64,000 nt of DNA from Aristolochia californica (taxonomy: Eukaryota > Streptophyta > Magnoliopsida > Piperales > Aristolochiaceae), in assembly GCA_029961685.1 (NCBI GenBank), contig JARWKL010000004.1, positions 18,722,348 through 18,786,347 of the forward strand, in the 5' to 3' direction. Of the stretch, positions 25,488-38,260 are shown piece by piece. The translations under genes and the position numbers were made by a program. The notes beneath the pieces are model-generated. The model was given only the letters and a program-made list of their open reading frames with translations. It was not told the origin of the DNA and did no database searches. Position 1 is the stretch's first letter. The number at the start of each line of letters is the position of its first letter.

Positions 25488-25884
25488 AATTTTCATTTTC
25501 TTGTGATCTATTTGCCTTGTATCTATTATTTTGTTTATGAGCTAAAGGGAAAGTGAAAAATCAGGTTTTGATTTAAGAAAAAAGTATACATCTAAAATGG
25601 AAATGCAAAATGCACAAATGTAGAGAGAGATAATTCCAAAAAGTGTCTGTAAGTTTTAGGGATTGTGAACTCTTTTTAGTTTTTATACATCAGGTTCTAC
25701 AATCGTCAAGAAAAGGGGGAGGCGGATTTTGAACTGAGTGTTGACTCCCATTACAATAATAGTTCCTTAAAAAAATATAGCCCATTACGCAAGATAAATC
25801 ACTTTACAATCATCTATGATTGTTAGGTCAGATTTTTGTAAATGGGCAAAGTAATGGCTTGTTTGACTCGGGTAAATATCCCAC

Positions 25885-25935
25885 CGCACGTTCACTTGAG
25901 AATTTAATGTCATTTGCATCTTTAACATGTTTCAA
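25885..25935 (+). repeat. 31-bp deletion removing the GGATCC site
   Basis: AATTTAATGT runs directly into CATTTGCATC at 25,910/25,911. The intervening TATTCTCTTTAAAAGG and GGATCCATAGGT region of 31 bp present in neighbours is missing. A 60-codon open frame across this joint (25,820-26,002, plus strand) is a by-product of the deletion. Confidence 0.85.
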
Positions 25936-27734
25936 CAATGCATATCTATTTTTTAAAACATGTGTTGAAAAATCTCTTTCTTATAAAATTCCTAACTATT
26001 AGGGTTGAAATAGTGGTATTTCCCAAAATAGGATAACAAAAGTTTTGGGTTCAATTGTGGTATGTGAATAAATTTTTTTTACTTACATTTTTTTTATTGC
26101 TTTAAATTCTTTCCATAAATAAACTCTAAAATTGTTGTTTTGTTGTGATCTATTTGCCTTTTATCTCTTTTTTTGTTTGTGAGATGAAGGGAAAGTGAAA
26201 ACTCTAGTTTTGATTTAAGAAAAAAGTATACATCTATAATGGAAATTCACTATGCACAAATGTAGAGAGAGATAATTCCAAAAAGTGTCTGTAATTTTTA
26301 GGGAATGTAAGCTCTTTTTAGTTTTTATTTATCAGGTTCTGCTATCGTCGGGAAAAGGGGGAGGTGGGGGTTTTTTATTTGAGTGTTGACTCACAATCCT
26401 TAAGTCATTCCTTACAAAAATATAGCCCGTTACGCATGATGAGTCACTTTACTATCATCTATGATCGTTAGGTCAGCCTTTCATAAATGGGCAAAATAAT
26501 GGCTTATTTGACTCTGGAAAATGTCCAAACGCACATTCACTTGAGAATTTAATGTTATTATCTTTAAAAGGTTTGGATCCATAGGTCATATACATATTTA
26601 ACATGTTTCAAGCATGCCAATCCATTTTTTCAAAACATGTGTGGAAAAATCTCTTTCTTATAAAATTTTGAACTATTAGGGTTGAACTAGTGGAATTTCC
26701 CAAACTTGGATAACAAAACTTTTGCGTTCATTTGTGGTGTGTGAATAAATTTTCTTTACTTTCATTTGTTTATTGCTTTAAATTCATTCCATACATAAAC
26801 CCTAAAAATTTCATTTTCTTGTGATCTATTTGCATTTTAACTCATTTTCTGTTTACGAGATAAAGGGAAAGTGAAAACTCAAGATTTGATTTAACAAAAA
26901 AGTATACATCTAAAATGGAAATGCACAATGCACAAATGTAGAGAGATAATTCCAAAAAGTGTAGGTAAATTTTTGTGATTGTAAACTCTTTATAGTTTTT
27001 ATATTTCAGGTTTTGCAATCATCATGAAAAGGGGGAGGCAGGGGATTTTTACCTCAGTGTTGACTCCCAATCCATTCGTCTTTCCTGAAAAAAATATAGC
27101 CCGTTATGCATGATAAATCACTTTATATTCATCTATGATTGTTAGGTCAGTTTTTTGTAAATGGGCAAAGTAATGGCTTGTTTGACTCGGGTAAATATCC
27201 CACCGCACGTTCACTTGAGAATTTAATGTTATTCTCTTTAAAAGGTTTGGATCCATAGGTCATTTGAATCTTTAACATGTTTCAACAATGCATATCTATT
27301 TTTTAAAACATGTGTAGAAAAACCTCTTTCTTATAAAATTCCGAGCTATTAGGGTTGAACTAGTGGAATTTCCCAAACTATGATAACAAAACTTTTGTTT
27401 TCATTTGTGGTATGTGAATAAATTTTCTTTACTTACATTTGTTTATTTCTTTAAATTCTTTCCATGCACATACTCTAAAATTTTCATTTTGTTGTGATCT
27501 ATTTTCCTTTTATCTCTTTTTTTTTGTTTACGAGATGAAGGGAAAGTGAAAAATCAAGTTTGTATTTAAGAAAAAAGTATACATCTAAAATGGAAATGCA
27601 CAATGCACAAATGTAGAAAGAGATGATTCCAAAAAGTGTCAGTATTTTTTAGGGATTGTAAACTCATATTAGTTTTTATATATCAGGTTTTGCAATCGTC
27701 GGGAAAAGGGGTCGGTGGGGGATTTTTAACTGAG

Positions 27735-30700
27735 TGTTGACTCCCATTCTATAATTCATTCCTTACAAAAATATAGCTCGTTACACATGATAAATCACTT
27801 TGCAATCATCAATGATCGTTAGGTCAGCTTTTTGTAAATGGGCAAAATAATGGTTTGTTTGACTTCTGTAAATATCCCACCGCACGTTCACTTGAGAATT
27901 TAATGTTATTCTCTTTAAAAGGTTTTGATCCATTGGTAATTTGCATCTTTAACATGTTTCAAGCATGCATATCCATTTTTTAAAGCATGTGTAGGGAAAT
28001 CATTTTCTTATAAAATTCTTAGCTATGAGGGTTAAACTAGTGGAATTTCCCAAACTTGGATAACAAAACTTTTGTGCTCAGTTGTAGGGAGTGAAAAAAT
28101 TATCTTTACTTACATTTGTTTATTGCTTTAAATTCTTTCCATGTACCAACTTTAAAATTTTCATTTTGTTGTGTTCTATTTGCCTTTTATCTCTTTCTTT
28201 TGTTTACGCGATGAAGGGAAGGTGAAAACACAAGTTTTGATTTAAGAAAAAAGTATACATCTAAAATGAAAATTCACAACGTAAAAATGTAGGAGATAAT
28301 TCCAAAAAGTTTCTATAATTTTTTGGGATTGTAAAAACTTTTTAGTTTTTATATATCAAGTTCTCCAATCGTCGGGAAAAGGGGGAGGCGGGAGATTTTT
28401 AACGGAGTGTTGACTCCAAATCCAGCAGTCATTCGTTACAGAAATATAACCCGTTAAACATGATAAATCACTTTACAATTATCTATGATCGTTAGGTCAG
28501 CTTTTTGTAAATAGGAAAACTAAAGGCTTGTTTGACTCGGGTAAATATCCCAACGCACCTTCACTTGTGAATTTAATGTTATTATCTTTAAAAGGTTTGG
28601 ATCATTAGGTCATTTGAATCTTTAACATTTTTCAAGCATGCCAATCCATTTTTTAAAACTTGGGTGGAAAAATCTCTTTCATATAAAATTCTGAGCTATT
28701 AGGGTTGAACAAGTGGAATTTCCCAAACTTGGATAACAAAACTTTTGTGTTCATTTGTGGTGTGTGAATAAATTTTTTTTACTTAAATTTGTTTATTGCA
28801 TTAAATTCTTTCCATACATAAACCCTAAAATTTTCATTTTCTTGTGGTCTTTTTACTTTTTTACTCAGTTTTTTTTACGAGATGAAGGAAAAGTGAAAAC
28901 TCAAGTTTTGGTTTAAGAAAAAAGTAAACATCTAAAATAGAAATGCAAAATGCAAAAATTTAGAGAGAGATAATTCCAAAAAGTTCTGTAATATTTAGGA
29001 ATTGTATACTCTTTTTAGTTTTTATATATCAGGTTTTGCAATTACGGGAAAAGAGGGAGGTGGGGGATTTATAAGTGAGTGTTTATTCCCAATCCATAAG
29101 CCATTCCTTACTAAAATATAGCCTGTTATGCATGGTAAAGCACTTTACAATCACTAATGATCGTTAGGTCAACATTTTGTAAATGGGCAAAATAATGGCT
29201 TGTTTGTCTCGGGTAAATATCCCACCGCACGTTCACTTGAGAAGTTAATGTTATTCTCTTCAAAAGGTTTATATCCATAGGTCAATTGCATCTTTAACAT
29301 GTTTCAAGCATGCCTAACCATTTTTTAAAACATGTGTAGAAAAATCTCTTTCTTATAAAATTCCGATCTATTAGGGTTGAACAAGTGGAATTTCCCAAAC
29401 TTGGATAACAAAACTTTTGTGTTCATTTGTGGTGTGTGAATAAATTTTCTTTACTTACATTTGTTTATTGCTTTAAATTCTTTCCATACATAAACCCTAA
29501 AATTTTAATTTTTTTGTGATCTATTTGTCTTTTATCTCTTTTTTTGTTTACGAGATGAAGGGAAAATGGAAGCTCAAGTTTTGATTTAAGAAAAAATTAT
29601 ACATCTAAAATGGAAATGCACAATGCACAATTTTAGAGAGAGATAATTCAAAAAAGTGTCTGTAATTTTTAGGGATTGTAAACTCTTTTTAGTTTTTATA
29701 TATCTGGTTTTGCAATTGTCGGGAAAAGGGGGAAGTAGGGGATTTTTAATTGAGTGTTGACTTCCAATCCATATGTCATTCCAAACAAAAACATAGCCCG
29801 TGACAAATGATAAATCATGTTACAATCATCTATGATCGTTAGGTCAACTTTTTGTTAGTGGGAAAAATAATGGCTTGTTTGACTCTGGTAAATATCCCAC
29901 TGCACGTTCACTTGAGAATTTAATGTTATTCTTTTTAAAAGGATTGGATCCATAGGTCATTTGCATCTTTAACATTTTTCAAGCATGCATATCCACTTTT
30001 TAAAACCTGTGTAGAAAAATCTCTTTCTTTTAAAATTCTATGCTATTAGAGTTGAACTAGTGGAATTTCCAAAACTTGGATAACAAAACATTTGTGTTCA
30101 TTTGTGGTGTGTGAATAAATTTTCTGTACTTACATTTGTTTATTGCTTTAAATTCTTTCCATACAAAAATCGTAAAAGTTTCATTTTCTTGTGATCTATT
30201 TGCCTTTTATCCCTTTTTTTGTTTATGAGATGAAGGGAAAGTGAAAATTCAAGTTTTGATTTAAGAAAAAGTATACATCTAAAATGGAAACGCACAATGC
30301 ACAAATTTAGAGAGAGATAATTCCAAAAAGTATCTGTAATTTTTAGGGATTGTAAACTCTTTTTAGTTTTTATTCATCAGGTTCTGCAAACGTCGAGAAA
30401 AGGCGGAGGCAGGGGATTTTTAACAGAGTGTTGACTCCAAGTCCATAATTTATTCCTTTAAAAAATATTTCCCATTGGGCATGATAAATCACTTTACAAT
30501 CATCTATGATCGTTTGGTCAGCTTTTTGTAAATGGGCAAAATAATGGCTTGTTTGACTCCGGTAAATATCCCACCGCACGTTCACTTGAGAATTTAATGT
30601 TATTCTCATTAAAAGTTTTGGATCCTTTGGTAATTTGCATCTTTAACATGTTTCAAGCATGCATATCCATTTTTTAAAACATTTGTAGAGAAATCGTTTT

Positions 30701-31558
30701 CTCATAAAATTCCGAGCTATGAGGATTAAACTAGTGCAATTTCCCGAACTTGGATAAAAAAAAATTTGTGCTCATTTGTGGGGTCTGAATAAATTATCTT
30801 TACTTATATTTATATATTAATTTAAATTCTTTCCATGTATAAACTTTAAAATTTTAATTTTGTTGTGTTCTATTTGCCTTTTATCTCTATTTTTTGTTTA
30901 CGAGAAGAAGGGAAAGTGAAAGACCAAGTTTTGATTTAAGAAAAAACTATACATCTAAAATGGAAATGGACAATGTACAAATATAGAGAGATAATTCCAA
31001 AAAGTGTCTGTATTTTTTTGGGATTGTTAACTCTTTTCGGTTTTTATATATCAGGTTCTGCAATCGTCGAGAAAAGGGGGAGGCAGGGGATTTTTAACGG
31101 AGTGTTGACTCCCAATCCATAAGTCATTCCTTACAGAAACATAGCCCGTTACACATGATAAATCACTTTAAAATCATCTATGATTGTTAGGTTAGGTTTT
31201 TGTAAATGCGCAAAATAATGGCTTGTTTGAGTCGGGTAAATATCCCAACGCACCTTCACTCGAAAATTTAATGTTATTATCTTTAAAAGGTTTGGATCCA
31301 TAGGCCATTTGAATTTTGTTGTGATCTATTTTCCTTTTATCTCATTTTTTATTTACGAGAAGAAGGGAAAGTGAAAAGTCAAGTTTGTATTTAAGAAAAA
31401 AGTATACATCTAAAATGGAAATACACAATGCACAAATGTAGAGAGATATAATTCCAAAAAGTGTCTGTAATTTTTAGGGATTATAAACTCTTTTTAGTTT
31501 TTATATATCAGGTTTTGCAATAGTTAGGAGAAGGGTGAAGTGGGGGATTTTTAACTGA
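27735..31558 (+). repeat. Array segment 7: K-L-M-N-K-L monomers
   Basis: Landmarks lie near 28,409, 29,081, 29,756, 30,431, 31,103 and 31,558. K (27,735-28,409 and 30,431-31,103) shows GGTAATTTGC, CTATGAGG, TAAACTAGTG, GTGCTCA, AATTATCTTTAC and AACTTTAAAATTTT, and ends AACGGAGTGTTGACTCC with TTACAGAAA. L follows both times: CCCAACGCACCTTCAC and TTATTATCTTTAAAAGG. M (29,081-29,756) ends GTCGGGAAAAGGGGGAAG then TTAATTGAGTGTTGACTTCC. N (29,756-30,431) has GGATTGGATCC, TTTTAAAATTCTATGC, AGAGTTGAACTAG and TTTCCAAAACTTGG. The last L is truncated. The same set occurs at 45,643-50,342. Confidence 0.76.
31103..31558 (+). repeat. Truncated L monomer, about 455 bp
   Basis: Near 31,306-31,315 the sequence passes from GGATCCATAGGCCATTTG to AATTTTGTTGTGATC. 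This omits about 220 bp: the dyad, GAACTAGTGG, the GTGTGTGAATAAA block and the T-rich tract. The joint lies at a short match between CATTTGAA and CATTTTG, consistent with microhomology. The rest of the unit, including GAGAGATA and the purine island, is kept. Confidence 0.85.
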
Positions 31559-32241
31559 GTGTTGACTCCCAATCCATTAGTCATTCCTTAAAAAAAATAT
31601 AGCCTGTTATGCATCATAAATCACTTTACAATCATCTATGATTGTTAGGTCAACTTTTTGTAAATGTGCAAAAGATTGGCTTGTTTGACTCGGGTAAATA
31701 TCCCACCGCACGTTCACTAGAGAATTTAATGTTATTCTCTTTAAAAGGATTGGATCCAAAGGTCATTTGCATCTATTTCATGTGTCAAGCATACATATCC
31801 ATGTTTTAAAACATGTGCAGAAAAATCTCTTTCTTATAACATTCCGAGCTATTAGGGTTGAACTAGTGGAATTTTCAAAACTTGGATAACAAAACTTTTA
31901 TGTTCATTTGTGGTGTGCGAATAAATTTTCATTACTTACATTTGTTTATTGCTTTAAATTCTTTCCTTTTATAAACTCTAAAATTTTCATTTTGTTGTGA
32001 TCTATTTGCCTTTTATCTCTTTTTTTTTTTTTGTTTTCGAGATGAAGGGAAAGTGGAAACTCAAGTTTTAATTTAAGAAAAAAGTATACATCTAAAATGG
32101 AAATGCACAATGCACAAATGTAGAGAGACATAATTCCAAAAAGTTTTTGTAACTTTAAGGGGTTTTAAACTCTTTTTAGTTTTTAAATATAAAGTTCTGT
32201 AATCGTCGGGAAAAGGGGGAGGCAGGGGACTTTTAATTGAG
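31558..32241 (+). repeat. Monomer between the K-L family and the second nine-monomer unit
   Basis: This full-length unit carries AAATGTGCAAAAGATTGGC, GGATTGGATCC, ATGTGTCAAGCATACATATCC and GGAATTTTCAAAACTTGG. The closest relative I see is the unit at 51,705-52,362 (AAATGTCTAAAAGAATGCC, ATGTGTCAAGCATGC, GGAATTTTCC), which occupies the same place in the second K-L-M-N region. A pure T run of 12 starts near 32,021. Confidence 0.65.
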
Positions 32242-35200
32242 TATTGACTCCCAATCCATAAGTCATTCATTAAAAAAATATAGCCCATTGCGCATGATAA
32301 ATCCCTTCACAATCATCTATGATCGTTAGGTCAACTTTTGGTAAATGGGCAAAATAATGGCTTGTTTGACTCGGGTAAATATCCCACTGCACGTTCACTG
32401 GAGAATTTAAAATTATTCTCTTTAAAAGGTTTGGATCCATAGGTCATTTACATCTTTAACATGTTTCAAGAATGCATATCCATTTTTTAAAACATGTGTA
32501 GAAAAATCTATTTCTTATAAAATTCCGAGCTATTAGGGTTGAACTTGTGGAATTTCACAAACTTGGATAACAAAACTTTTGTGTTCATTTGTGGTGTGTA
32601 AATAAATTTTCTTTACTTATTGTTTACTGCTTTAAATTCTTTCCATACATAAACTCTAAAATTTTCATTTTGTTGTGATCTATTTGCCTTTTATCTCTTT
32701 TTTTGTTTACGAGATGAAGGGAAAGTGAAAACTCAAGTTTTGATTTAAGAAACAAGTATACATCTAAAATGGAAAAGCATAGTGCACAAATGTAGCGAGA
32801 GATAATTCCAAAAAGTGTCTGTAATTTTTAGCTATTGTAAACTCTTTTTAGTTTTTATATACGAGGTTCTGCAATCGTCGGGCAAAGGGGGAGGCGGGGG
32901 ATTTTTAACTGAGTGTTGACTCCCAATCCATAAGTCATTCCTTAGAAAAATTTAGCCCGTTACGCATGATAAATCACTTTACAATCATCTATGATCTTTA
33001 TGTCAACTTTTTGTAAATACGCAAAATAATGGGTTGTTTGACTCAGGTAAATATCCCACTGCACATTCACATAAAAATTTAATGTTATTCTCTTTAAAAG
33101 GTTAGGATCCATCGGTCATTTGTATCTTTAACATGTTTCAAACATGCACATCCATTTTTAAAACATGTGTAGAAAAATCTCTTACTTATTAAATTTCGAG
33201 TTATTAGGGATGTACTAGCGGAATTACCGAAACTTGGATAAAAAATTTTTTTTGTACATTTGTGATGTGTGAATAAATTTTATATTATTACTTTTGCTTA
33301 TTTCTTTAAATTCTTTCCATACATAAACTCTAAAATTTTCATTTTGTTGTGATCTATTTGCCTTTTATCTTTTTTTTGTTTACGAGATGAAGGGAAAGTG
33401 AAAACTCAAGCTTTGATTTAAGAAAAAAGTATACATCTAAAATGGAAATGCACAATGCACAAATGTAGAGAGATAATTAGAAAAAGTGTTTATAACTTTT
33501 AGTGATTGTAAACTCTTTTTATTTTTTATATATCAAGTTCTGCAATCGACGGGAAAAGGGGTTGGCGAGGGATTTTTAACTGAATGTTGACTCCCAATCC
33601 ATAAGTCATTCCTTACAAAAATGTAGCCCGTTACGCTTGATAAATCATTTTACAATCATCTATGATTGTTAGGTGAGCTTTTAGTAAATGGGCAAAATAA
33701 TGGCTTGTTTGACTCGGGTAAATATCCCACGGGATGTTGACTTGAAAATTTATTGTTATTCTCTTTAAAAGGTTTGGATCCATAGGACATTTGCATCTTG
33801 AGAATTTTTCAAGCATGAATATCCATTTTTTAAAACATGTGTAGAAAAATCTATTTCTTATAAAATTCCGAGCTATTAGGGTTGAACTAGTGAAATTTCC
33901 CAAACTTGGATAACAAAAATTTTGGTTTCATTTGTGGTGTGTGAATAAATTTTCCTCACTTACATTTGTTTATTGCCCTAAATTTTTACCATACATAAAC
34001 TCTAAAATTTTTATTTTGTTGTGATCTATTTTCCTTTTATCTCTTTTTTTGTTTACGAGATAAAGGGAAAGTGATAACTCAAGCTTTGATTTTAGAAAAA
34101 AGTATAGATCTAAAATGGAAATGCGCAATGCACAAATGTAGAGAGATATAATTAAAAAATGTTTTATGTAATTTTTAGGGATTGTAAACTCTTTTTATCT
34201 ATTATATATCAGGTTCTGCAATCATCGGGAAAAGGGGGAGGCATGGGATTTTTAACTCAGTGTTGACTCCCAATCCATAAATCATTCCTTACAAAGATAA
34301 AGCCCGTTACGCATGATAAATCAATTTACTATCTTCTATGATCGTTAGGTCAGCTTTTTGTATATGGGCAAAATAATGGCTTGTTTGTCTCAGGTCCCAC
34401 CACACGTTCATTTGAGAATTTAATGTTATTCTCTTTAAAAGGTTTGAATCCATGGGTCATTTGCATCATTAACATGTTTCAAGCATGCATATCCATTTTT
34501 TAAAACAAGTGTAGAAAAATCTCTTTCTTATAAAATTCCGAGCTATCAGGGTTGAATAGTGGAATTTGCCAAACTTGGATAACAAAACTTTTATGTTCAT
34601 TTGTGGTGTGTGAATAAATTTTCATTACATACAATTTTTTATTGCTTTAAATTCTTTTCATACATAAACTCTAAAATTTTCATTTTGTTATGATCTATTT
34701 GCCTTTTATCTCTTGTTTTTTTACGAGATGAAGGGAAAGTGAAAACTCAAGTTTTGATTTAAGAAAAAAGTAGACATCTAAAATGGAAATGCACAATCCA
34801 CAAATGTAGAGAGAGATAATTTCACAAAGTCTCTATACATTTTAGGCCATGTAAGCTCTTTTTAGTTTTTATATATCAGGTTTTGCAATCGTCGAGAAAA
34901 GGTGGAGGCGGGAGATTTTTATTTTAGTGTTGACTCTGAATCCATAAGTCATTCCTTACAAAATATAGCCCGTTACGCATGATAAATCACTTTACAATCA
35001 TCTATGATCGTTCGGTCAACTTTTAGTAAATGGGCAAAATAATGGCTTGTTTGACTCGAGAAAATATCCCACCGCACGTTCACTTGACAATTCAATGTTA
35101 TTCACTTTTAAAGGTTTGTATCCATAGGTCATTTGCATCTTTAACATGTTTCAAGCATGCATATCCATTTTTTAAAACATGTGTTGAAAAATCTCTTTCT

Positions 35201-38200
35201 TATAAAAATTAGAGCTATTAGTGTTGAACTAGTGGAACTTTTCAAACTTAGATAACAAAACTTTTGTGTTCATTTGTGGTGTGTGAATAAATATTCTTTA
35301 CTTATATTCTTTTATTGCTTTAAATTCTTTCCATATATAAACTCTAAAATTTTCATTTTGTTGTGAGCTATTTGCCTTTTATCTCTTTTTTGGTTTACGA
35401 GATGAAGGGAAAATGAAAACTCAAGTTTTGATTTAAGAAAAAAGTATACATCTAAAATTTAAATGCATAATGCACAAATGTAGAGAGAGATAATTCAAAA
35501 AAGTGTCTGTAAACTCTTGTTTTTATATATCAGGTTCAACAATCATCGGGAAAAGGTGGATGCGGGAGATTTTTATTTGAGTGTTGACTCCCAATCCATA
35601 AGTCATTCCTTACAAAAATATAGCCTATTATGCATGATAAATCACTTTACAATCATCCATGATCGTTAGTTCAGCTTTTTGTAAATGGGCAAAATAATGG
35701 CTTGTTTAACTCGGGTAAATATCCCACCACTCGTTCACTTGAGAATTTATTGTTATTCTCTTTAAAAGGTTTGTATCCATAGGTCATTTGCATATTTAAC
35801 ATGTTTAAAACATACATGTCCATTTTTCAAAACATGTGTAGAAAAATCTCTTTCTTATAAAATTCCGAGCTATTAGGGTTGAACTAGATGAATTTCCTAA
35901 ATTTGGATAACAAAACTTTTGTGTTGATATGTGGTGTGTGAATAAATTTTCTTTGCTTACATTTGTTTATTGCTTTAAATTCTTTCCATTCATAAACTCT
36001 GAAATTTTCATTTTGTTGTGATTTTGGTTTTATCTCTTTTTTGGTTTACAAGATGAACGGAAAGTGAAAACTCAAGTTTTGATTTAAGAAAAAATTATAC
36101 ATCTAAAAAGGAAATGCACAATGCACAAATGTAGAGAGATAATTCCTAAAAGTTTCTGTAATTTTTAGGGATTGCAAACTCTTTTTAGTTATTATAAATC
36201 AGTCTGCAATCGTTGGGAAAAGGGGGAGGCAGGGTATTTTTAACTGAGTGTTGACTTCCAATCCGTAAGTCATTCCGTTCAAAAATATAGCTCGTTATGA
36301 ATGATAAATCACTTTAAAATCATCTATGATCGATAAGTCAGCTTTTTGTAAATAGGCAAAATAATGGTTTGTTTGACTTGGGTAAATATCGCAACGCACA
36401 TTCACTTAAGAAATTAATGTTATTCTCTTTAAAATGTTTGGATCCATAGATCAATTGCATCTTTAATATGTTTCAAGCATGCATATCCATTTTTAAAACA
36501 TGTGTAGAAAAATCTCTTTCTGATAAAATTTCGAGCAATTGGGGTTGAACTAGTGGAATTTCCCAAACTTGGATAACAAAAATTTTGTGTTCAGAATGAA
36601 TTTTCTTTACTTACATTTATTTATTCCTTTAAATTCTTTCCATACATAAACTAAAAAAATTTCATTTTGCTGTGATCTATTTGCCTTTTATCTCTTTTTT
36701 TGTTTATGAGATGAAGGTAAAGTGAAAACTCAAGCTTTGATTTAATAAACAAGGATACATCTAAAATGGAAATGCACACTGCACAAAAGTAGAGAGAGAT
36801 AATTCCAAAAAGTGTCTTTAATTTTTAGGGATAATAAACTCTTTTTTGTTTTTATATATCAAGTACTGCTATCGTTGGGAAAAGGGGGAGGCGGGGGATA
36901 TTTAACTGATTGTTGACTCCCAATCCATAAGTCATTCCTTACAAAAACATAGCCCGTTACGCATTATAAATCACTTTACAATCATCTATGATCGTTAGGT
37001 TAGCTTTTTGTAAATGGGCAAAATAATGGCCTGTTTGACTCGGGTTATATTCCCACCGAACGTTCACTTGAGAATTTAATGTTGTTCTCTTTAAAAGGTT
37101 TGGATGCATAGGTCTGCTTCGTTAACATGTTTCGTGCGTGCATATCCATTTTTTATAACTTGTGTAGAAAAATCTCTTTCTTATAAAATTCTGAGCTATT
37201 ATGGTTGAACTAGTGGAATTTCCCAAACTTGGATAACAAAAATTTTGTGTTCATTTGTGGTGTGCAAATAAATTTTCTATACTTACATTTGTTTATTGCT
37301 TTAAATTATTTCAATACATAAACTCTAAAATTTTCTTTTTGTTGTGATCTATTTGCCTTTAATCTTTTCTTTTTGTTTATGAGATGAAGGGAAATTGAAA
37401 ACTCAAGTTTTGATTTAAGAAAAAATAATACATCTAAAATGGAAAAGCACAATGCACAAATGTAGAGAGAGATAATTCCAAAAAGTGTTTGTAATTTTTA
37501 TGGATTGGAAACTCTTTTTAGTTTTAATATATCATGTTTTGTAATAGTCGGGAAAGGGGAGGCGGGGGATTGTTAATTGAGTGTTGACTGCCAATCCATA
37601 AGTCATTCCTTACAATAATATAGCCCGTTACGCATGATAAATCACTTTACAATCATCTATGATCGTTAGGTCAACTTTTTGTAAATGGGCAAAATAATGG
37701 CTTGTTTGACTCGAGTAAATATCCCACCGCACGTTCACTTGTGAATTTAATGTTATTCTCTTTAAAAATTTTGGATCCATTGGTCTTTTGAATTTTTAAC
37801 ATGTTTCAAGCATGCATATCCACTTTTTTATAACATTAGTAGAAAAATCTCTTTTTTGATAAAATTCCGAGCTATTAGAATTGAACTAGTGGAATTTCCC
37901 AAACTTGGATAATAAAACATTTTTGTTCATTTGTGGTGTTAGAATAAATTTTATTTACTTGAATTTTTTTATTTCTTTAAATTCTTTTCACACATAAACT
38001 CTAAAATTTTTATTTTGTTATGATCTATTTGCCTTTTATCTCTTTTTTTGTCTACGAGATGAAGGGAAAGTGAAAACTCAAGTTTAGATTTAAGAAAAAA
38101 GTATACATCTAAAATGGAAATACAAAATGCACAAATGTAGAGAGAGATCATTTAAAAAATTCTCTCTAAATTTTAGGGATTGTAAACTCTTTTTAGATTT

Positions 38201-38260
38201 TATATATTAGGTTCTGCAATCGACGACAAAAGGGGGTTGCAGGGGATTTTTAACTGAATG
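32241..38260 (+). repeat. Array segment 8: second nine-monomer higher-order repeat (A-B-C-D-E-F-G-H-I), about 6.02 kb
   Basis: Landmarks lie near 32,915, 33,586, 34,262, 34,929, 35,583, 36,251, 36,912, 37,582 and 38,260. Marks match the first copy: A, AGCATAGTGCACAAATG; B, GATCTTTATGTCAAC, AAGCTTTGAT; C, GGGATGTTGAC, ATCTTGAG, GATAACTCAAGCTTTG; D, TTTACTATCTTC, GTCTCAGG, TCTCTTGTTTTT, GGCCATGTAAGC; E, GAGAAAATATCCC, TTTTAAAGG, short CTGTAAACTCTTG; F, CATCCATGATCGTTAGTTC, CCACTCGTTC, GTTGATATGTGG; G, GATCGATAAG, CATTTATTTATTCC, ACACTGCACAAAAG; H, GGATGCATAGG, ATGGATTGGAA; I, AACATTAGTAG, AATCGACGAC. The head of the first unit resembles the monomer at 52,362-53,056, and the B tail resembles I, so some exchange has occurred. 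Confidence 0.8.
36585..36605 (+). repeat. 12-bp deletion in the G monomer
   Basis: TTTTGTGTTCAGAATGAATT lacks the usual TTTGTGGTGTGT segment. This explains most of the short length (about 661 bp) of this otherwise typical G-lineage monomer. Confidence 0.75.

Larger units (their letters stand above)
24388..27735 (+). repeat. Array segment 6: alternating P and L monomers (P-L-P-L-P), about 1.35-kb dimer period
   Basis: Landmarks lie near 25,068, 25,741, 26,385, 27,060 and 27,735. P monomers (24,388-25,068; 25,741-26,385; 27,060-27,735) carry TTTCAACAATGCATATCTAT where others have TTTCAAGCATGCATATCC. L monomers (25,068-25,741; 26,385-27,060) carry TTATTATCTTTAAAAGG, a CCTATCC or CCAATCC variant, GTGTGGAAAAATC, CATAAACCCTAAAA and ATTTTCTTGTGATC. 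Strict alternation over five units indicates a dimeric higher-order unit. The second P unit lacks 31 bp, including its GGATCC site, at 25,910/25,911. Confidence 0.78.

Noticed and set aside
37969..38151. Recurring minus-strand frame of about 60 codons with the same peptide pattern (here and at 18,150, 20,829, 31,946, 46,027, 57,439 and elsewhere)
   Set aside because: The likeness follows from the DNA repeat itself. Frame length and start vary, most of the 95 monomers have it interrupted, and nothing suggests selection on the peptide. A synonymous/non-synonymous comparison over all copies would settle it.
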